Positions 14,381 to 18,852 of a stretch of 18,852 nt of DNA are shown one piece after another (the stretch's first letter is position 1; each line of letters begins with the position of its first letter). The stretch is from DATFLK01 sp035267815 (lineage in GTDB: Bacteria > Pseudomonadota > Zetaproteobacteria > Mariprofundales > Mariprofundaceae): assembly GCA_035267815.1 (NCBI GenBank), contig DATFLK010000011.1, positions 1 to 18,852 on the forward strand, in the 5' to 3' direction. A model generated the notes under the pieces. The model did not search any database and was not told the DNA's origin. It worked only from the letters and a program-made list of their open reading frames with translations. The position numbers and the translations under genes are program-made.

Positions 14381-15379
14381 TCAATGCTCACGGATCGTCT
14401 CTTCGATCTCCTGCCCGAAATGACGGCCGCTTTTCTTTCCGAGACAGGCCAGCACGGCATCGCCCGCCTTCAACCCCGTCACCGCGACAGCCTCTCCCTC
14501 GGGCGCGGTCAGACGCACCGTCTCGGCATTCTGCAGCACCAGCGACAGCTGCCGCCCCGACTCGCTCTCGGCCGTAACCAGCAGCATCGGCCGCCGTTCG
14601 ATCTTGTTGCGTCCCACGGCCACAACCCGCGTCTCGCCCGCCGGGTTGCAGACCAGCAGTTCATCCCCCGTGGTCAGTTCGCTGAGATATCGGGTGCGGT
14701 TGCCCGGCAGGCGCACATAGGCATGCACGGCGCCGGCATTGACGCGAAACGGCCGGGCATCGGCATAGGGGCTGTCGATATTCTCGTTATGCACAAGGAA
14801 CATGGCCGCGGCGGCATTGCCGACCAGAAGCCCCTCCCCGGGCGGCAGGATACTGGTGGTGTCGATGCAGCAGCGGTCGCTCATCGCCACCGGCTTTACG
14901 GAGACGATACGAACCGGTTCCAGCGACACCCGTTCCATGGCGGCATGGGCCACCAGTGCCCCGCAGCGCCGGATCTCGGCCGGATCCCTGCTCTGCAGCA
15001 GAATGCCGTCGGCCCCGCGCTCCATCACCTGCAGGGCGATCTTCGCCTCTTCGGACGAATGCACCGTCTGGATCAGGTTGCCAGCCGCCCGTGAGATCAG
15101 ATTCTCCAGTGGGATGATCGTCCAGTCGTCATTCTCGATGACGGTCGGCAGACGGCCATCCACCTCCGCCTCGTCCTCGCGGCTTGCGATGCGCACCCGT
15201 AACACGTCCCTCCCCCAGACCAGATCGCCGTCGTCCGCGATGGTCGGAATGCGCCCCAGCCGTCGCACCGATTCGCCGGCCCCGTCGGGCACCACCACGG
15301 CATCGGCGCCCGCCTCGATCGCAGCAGTCACCAGTTCGGGATCGACCGGATCGATCGCCACCCAGAATCGCTTCCTCAC
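14381..15379 (-). CDS. 3-dehydroquinate synthase II (archaeal-type DHQS)
   Basis: This 332-residue protein belongs to the DHQS II family (PF01959; MJ1249 type). The family performs the NAD-dependent oxidative deamination and cyclisation of 2-amino-3,7-dideoxy-D-threo-hept-6-ulosonate to 3-dehydroquinate, the archaeal entry to the shikimate pathway. Recognisable blocks are RKRFWVAID at the start, GADAVVVPDG, CCIDTTSILPPGEGLLVG, LVHNENIDSPYADARPFRVNAGAVHAYV, RYLSELTTGDELLV, VGRNKIERRPMLLV, LQNAETVRL and RHFGQEIEET at the end. A few bacteria carry it, and relatives (GriH) make 3-amino-4-hydroxybenzoate. The GTG at 15379 is chosen because GAAGGG lies five bases upstream; the longer frame overlaps the M16 gene. 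Its usual partner, the ADH synthase, is not in this window. Confidence 0.9.
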   Translation of the reverse strand: MRKRFWVAIDPVDPELVTAAIEAGADAVVVPDGAGESVRRLGRIPTIADDGDLVWGRDVLRVRIASREDEAEVDGRLPTVIENDDWTIIPLENLISRAAGNLIQTVHSSEEAKIALQVMERGADGILLQSRDPAEIRRCGALVAHAAMERVSLEPVRIVSVKPVAMSDRCCIDTTSILPPGEGLLVGNAAAAMFLVHNENIDSPYADARPFRVNAGAVHAYVRLPGNRTRYLSELTTGDELLVCNPAGETRVVAVGRNKIERRPMLLVTAESESGRQLSLVLQNAETVRLTAPEGEAVAVTGLKAGDAVLACLGKKSGRHFGQEIEETIREH

Positions 15380-15413
15380 ATCGGCCCTTCGTTCCACGGG
15401 TCTTGCGACTCGG

Positions 15414-18143
15414 TCAGTTGGGCGTGGGGCCCTGAACCACCTGCACCAGCGCGTCGGGACGCACCCATTTGGCAAAGGCCGTCTGGACCTGTTTGGCCGT
15501 CAGATTCACGTAGTGGTGCGCCGCCACGGTCGGCTCATCCAACGGCAGGTCGTGCGTCGCCCGGAACAGAAGCCCTCTGGCGATACCGCTCTCGCTCGCC
15601 TCCCCCAGTGGAATCCGTCGCAACAGTAACGCCTTGGCCTGATGCAGCTCGCCCTTGCTCACCGGCTTTTTCTGCATCTCCTGCAGCTCCCGGACGAGGA
15701 TCGAATGGACCTTCGAGACATTGGGCGGATCGCAGGCGAACTCGACCATGTAGAGCCCCCGTGTACGACTGACGTGGAACGAGGAGGAGACGAAATAGAC
15801 CAGCCCCGCCTTCTCGCGAAGATCTCGGTAGAGCCGGGTGGCATAGAAGGCGCCGCCCAGCACATGATCCCCCAGTTCGAGCGCATAGTAGTCGGGATCG
15901 GAACGGCGCACCCCGACCGTCTCCGCCACGGTGACCTGATCCTGCACCCGGCTGTCATCCGGTACCGTCGTGCTAGCGGCATGGTTGTCGGGCACCTCGG
16001 GCAGCAGCGTTTGTGGCTTCGGGCCATGCGCCTTCCAGGCACCGAAATAGCGGCTAATGATACGCTTCGCCTGCTGCGGCTGGATGTCACCGATGACGAC
16101 GATGGTCGTCAGGTCGGGACGATAGGCCTTGCGATAGTAAGCCTCGGCATCCTTGCGAGTCAGCGCCGAAACCGTCTTGGGGGTGGCATGGCGCAGGGTC
16201 GGATCGTCCTTCGGATAGACCCCACTCAACAGCCCCTGTCGGGCCAGAAAGTCCGGACTGTGCAGGCGCCCCGCCACCTCGGCAGCCACCTGCCGACGGA
16301 TGATACGGAAGGCTCGCTTGGGCAGCGCCGGATGCAGTTCGTTGTCGGCCAGGAGCTCCACCCCCCGCCTGACGTGCACGGTCGGCACCTCCACGCCGAA
16401 ATCGCTCCCGGCCGACTCATCCGCGCTGATATCGTCGAGCGCCTTCTGGAAGGCCAACCGGTTCAGATCGGCAGTGCCGTAGGAGAAGAGGCGATCAAGC
16501 ACCTCATCGACCCCCTCCTTGCCGCCGGGCACCTCCATGGAAGAACGGTTGCGGATATGGCCGTATATGCCGACCGTCTTGCTGATATGTTCCGGCTGCA
16601 CGATCAGCCTCAGGCCGTTGGCTAGGGTAAACACCTTCGGATCGACGGTCGAAGGGGGGATATCCAGACGGTTCACCGCCTGCTTCGCCCACCCGGGCAA
16701 CTTCACCTCGTGGCTCGGACTCAGGCCGAACGACTCCTTACCGCCGAAGCCCTTGGAGGCGACGGGCTTGCCGGACACCCTCGGCGTCAGGATCGCGGCC
16801 ATGGCATGCGACTGGTCCAGATATTTGCGGGCAACCCGCGCGACATCCTTGGGTGTGACCGCCCGAATCGCATCGATATCCGCGGCAGGCGAACGGCGCC
16901 CCTCGACCGCCACGGCCTGCGACCACAATTCGGCCAGCCCACCGGTGGAATTTTTGCTGAATTCGAGATCGGCAATCTCATGCCGCTTGGCCGCCGCCAC
17001 CAGATCCGCCGACACACCCTTTCGCATCCGTTCCAGCACACCGCGCAGCGATTTAAGCAGCGCATCGGCATCGCCCCCCTTGGGGAAGCCGGCCACGGCA
17101 TAGCCCAGGCCTGCCTGGGACAGGGTCTGCATGGAGAAATCGGTAAACAGCGCCTTGCCTTCCGGAACAAGGCCGTAAAGCTCCGCCCGGCGACTGTCCA
17201 GCACATCGGCCAATATCTGGGCCGCCGCGTAGTCAGGGCTATCCCAGCCCGGCATGCGGAAGGAGAGCACGGCATAGCCGTAGGGGCGATCGGTCGTCAT
17301 GCGCAGTGTCTGCGGCTTGACCGGCTGCAGCCGGATCGTAGGCCGCTTCGGCAGATCCCTGGCATGGATGTCGGCGAAGCGCTTCCTGACCAGAGACAAC
17401 GTGTGTTTCGGGTCGACGTTACCGACGATGACGAGCACCGCATTGTTCGGCGCATACCAGGTGTCGTGAAACCCCTTCAACATCCCCCAGCTTGTCTTGT
17501 CGAAGGAGGGACGGGTTCCGAGCGCATCGTGGGCGTACGGGGTGCCTTTGAACATCGCCTTCAACAGCTTGCTGAACAGCACGTATTCAGGGTTGGAGAG
17601 ATCCTGGGCCACCTCCTGCTCGATGGCGCCCCGCTCCTGCTTCCACCCCTTCTCGCCACCGGTCACCCCGCGCATACGGCTCGCCTCGATATGCAGCACG
17701 ACATCCATATCCTCGGCCGGCACGGTGAAGAAGTACTGCGTGACCGACTGCTGGGTATCGGCATCGAAGCTGCCGCCCATGCCTGCTGCGATCGCAGCCA
17801 GCTGGTTCTTCGACAGGCCGGGGCTACCGCGGAACATCATGTGCTCAAGCGCGTGCGCCGTGCCAGGAAACCCCTTGGGCGCCTCATTGGAGCCAACGCG
17901 ATAATTCATCTCCATGGTAACAACCGGTGCCAGAGGGTTGTTCACCACGATCACCCGCATGCCGTTCGGCAGCGTACTGTGCACCACCCTTCCGGCATCC
18001 GGGCCCGGCGAAGTCATCCGCGGGATACATTGACCGGTCGCCGGCAAGGCGAGCAGCAGCGCCATCAGCACGGCACAGCGAAGAAGGCCGCGCGCGTCTG
18101 CGGGGATAAGGTGGAATGCGTTCTGGAGCCTGGTACCTGTCAT
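15414..18143 (-). CDS. Exported M16 zinc metallopeptidase, two fused domains
   Basis: This 909-residue protein has a signal peptide (hydrophobic CAVLMALLLALPATG, cut near residue 38) and two M16 halves. The N-terminal half carries the inverted zinc motif His97-Ala-Leu-Glu100-His101 in TAHALEHMMFRG, with the third ligand probably Glu177 in RGAIEQE, 76 residues on. The C-terminal half (from about residue 500) lacks the zinc motif but keeps the Arg/Tyr pair of REKAGLVYFV that binds substrate in M16B enzymes. It is probably a periplasmic peptidase that clears peptides; the substrate is unknown. The fusion replaces the two separate subunits seen in many bacteria. GAGG lies eight bases before the ATG. 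DHQS II follows after about 34 bases, so the two may be co-transcribed. Confidence 0.93.
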   Translation of the reverse strand: MTGTRLQNAFHLIPADARGLLRCAVLMALLLALPATGQCIPRMTSPGPDAGRVVHSTLPNGMRVIVVNNPLAPVVTMEMNYRVGSNEAPKGFPGTAHALEHMMFRGSPGLSKNQLAAIAAGMGGSFDADTQQSVTQYFFTVPAEDMDVVLHIEASRMRGVTGGEKGWKQERGAIEQEVAQDLSNPEYVLFSKLLKAMFKGTPYAHDALGTRPSFDKTSWGMLKGFHDTWYAPNNAVLVIVGNVDPKHTLSLVRKRFADIHARDLPKRPTIRLQPVKPQTLRMTTDRPYGYAVLSFRMPGWDSPDYAAAQILADVLDSRRAELYGLVPEGKALFTDFSMQTLSQAGLGYAVAGFPKGGDADALLKSLRGVLERMRKGVSADLVAAAKRHEIADLEFSKNSTGGLAELWSQAVAVEGRRSPAADIDAIRAVTPKDVARVARKYLDQSHAMAAILTPRVSGKPVASKGFGGKESFGLSPSHEVKLPGWAKQAVNRLDIPPSTVDPKVFTLANGLRLIVQPEHISKTVGIYGHIRNRSSMEVPGGKEGVDEVLDRLFSYGTADLNRLAFQKALDDISADESAGSDFGVEVPTVHVRRGVELLADNELHPALPKRAFRIIRRQVAAEVAGRLHSPDFLARQGLLSGVYPKDDPTLRHATPKTVSALTRKDAEAYYRKAYRPDLTTIVVIGDIQPQQAKRIISRYFGAWKAHGPKPQTLLPEVPDNHAASTTVPDDSRVQDQVTVAETVGVRRSDPDYYALELGDHVLGGAFYATRLYRDLREKAGLVYFVSSSFHVSRTRGLYMVEFACDPPNVSKVHSILVRELQEMQKKPVSKGELHQAKALLLRRIPLGEASESGIARGLLFRATHDLPLDEPTVAAHHYVNLTAKQVQTAFAKWVRPDALVQVVQGPTPN

Positions 18144-18303
18144 ACGCCATCCTCTGTCGCATCCGGATTGAGACCCGTCTGCCGGTGGAATCGGTCAACG
18201 CCTTGCCTGCACGCCCGGAGGGACGTGGCCGGCGACGACCAGCGGCTCATGGTATGGCAACATCCGAATCAGGCAACCCGTCACCGGGCAGAAAGAGAGG
18301 CGG

Positions 18304-18852
18304 TCACTCCCTTCCGAGCAGTGTCTCAAGCAGACGCTGCTGGTTGGCCAGCATACGGGAGTGCAACAGCTGCAGCAGCAGCTCCGCCTGCCGCTGCGAA
18401 CGGCGCAGCATCGCCGAACGCTCGGTCAGAAGCGAAGCGGTGTGTGAGAAGGGAAGCTCCATCCTCGGCCACAACGGCGCCACCCCCTCCAGCGGACGGT
18501 GATGAAGCTCATCGAGAATGGTGTCGAACAGCGACCTCAGCCCCTGCATCTCCCGCTGCTGCTTGCTATGCAGTGCCGCCAACTCTGCTGCACGCAGCAG
18601 TACCGTCCCGTGTTCGCGCACCAATCCGTCCCACGAACCGGTATCGGTCGGCTGTTCATGCAACAGATGCATCAGCCGGAAGACATCCTTGTAGAGTTCC
18701 TCCTCATCATGATGTGACCAGATCGCCCGGTGGATATGCAATGCGGCCGAGCTCAGCGCCATCAGGTTTCGAAGCGAGTAGAGAGCATGCTTGACCTCCT
18801 CCTTGACGAGATCGCTCCCTTCACCTCTCGGTGCAATAATAAAACGCAAGGT
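18304..18852 (-). CDS. Unrecognised alpha-helical protein, 5' end possibly outside the window
   Basis: An open frame enters from the right edge and ends at 18304. The last possible in-window start is a TTG at 18849, giving 181 residues, but no upstream stop is visible, so this may be the C-terminal part of a longer protein. The sequence is strongly helical, with many Leu, His, Arg and Gln residues. It has LYSLRNLMALSSAALHIHRAIWSHHDEEELYKDVF near the start and an amphipathic, Leu/Gln/Arg-rich tail (SQRQAELLLQLLHSRMLANQQ) that could form a coiled coil. No signal peptide or membrane segment is clear. I do not recognise the family. It is separated from the M16 gene by 160 bases, in which I saw no convincing promoter or terminator. 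Confidence 0.6.
   Translation of the reverse strand, partial: TLRFIIAPRGEGSDLVKEEVKHALYSLRNLMALSSAALHIHRAIWSHHDEEELYKDVFRLMHLLHEQPTDTGSWDGLVREHGTVLLRAAELAALHSKQQREMQGLRSLFDTILDELHHRPLEGVAPLWPRMELPFSHTASLLTERSAMLRRSQRQAELLLQLLHSRMLANQQRLLETLLGRE

Noticed and set aside
18249..18276. Sigma-70-like elements upstream of the M16 gene (TTGCCT, 16 bases, TACCAT on the minus strand)
   Set aside because: Each box matches only four of six positions, and the gap before the gene is over 100 bases. This is not enough to call.
16710..18794. 694-residue open frame on the plus strand
   Set aside because: It runs antisense through the M16 gene and the right-edge gene. Its composition is rich in Arg, His, Pro and Gln without any recognisable motif, as expected for a shadow frame in GC-rich DNA.
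1..18852. CRISPR arrays, tRNA/rRNA genes, insertion sequences, phage genes
   Set aside because: I found no regularly spaced repeats, no RNA gene signatures and no transposase or integrase motifs on either strand by eye.

Overview
The window looks like a chromosomal segment of a moderately GC-rich Gram-negative bacterium, most likely a member of the Pseudomonadota. The evidence is a tripartite RND efflux system with an outer-membrane factor, a beta-barrel porin behind a textbook sigma-54 promoter, a periplasmic DUF4124/retropepsin protein, DUF1841, and a YbiB/TrpD2 homologue. Two genes are unusual for a mainstream proteobacterium: an archaeal-type 3-dehydroquinate synthase (DHQS II) and a DUF4438 protein. 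A deep-branching lineage such as Zetaproteobacteria or Magnetococcia would fit, but this is a weak inference. I see no insertion sequences, CRISPR arrays, integrases, tRNA or rRNA genes.

Region 1 (1-5144, minus strand) is a tightly packed cluster. In transcription order it holds a TrpD2/YbiB-like protein, a DJ-1/PfpI protein, TrmB (tRNA m7G46 methyltransferase), DUF4438, a DUF4124-retropepsin periplasmic protease, a nitrilase-superfamily amidase, DUF1841 and the start of a small membrane protein that runs off the left edge. Neighbouring genes overlap or nearly touch, several by ATGA, so translational coupling is likely. The common thread appears to be housekeeping, RNA modification and metabolite repair. 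The longest gap, 50 bp, lies before trmB and carries an inverted repeat that frames the trmB start.

Region 2 (5187-7316, plus strand) holds a class I glutamine amidotransferase-like gene transcribed divergently from trpD2, an AT-rich regulatory region with a -24/-12 promoter, a BBP2-type porin, and a strong hairpin terminator that can also serve the converging SDR gene.

Region 3 (7329-14299, minus strand) is a metal-resistance locus. A small His-rich exported protein (CzcI-like in position and character) is followed by a hairpin with a short T-run, then an outer-membrane factor, a membrane-fusion protein and an HME-type RND pump. The last three are closely spaced. An SDR oxidoreductase follows with its own strong ribosome-binding site. 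No metal-responsive regulator is visible.

Region 4 (14381-18852, minus strand) holds DHQS II, a two-domain exported M16 zinc peptidase and, at the right edge, an unrecognised alpha-helical protein whose 5' end may lie outside the window.
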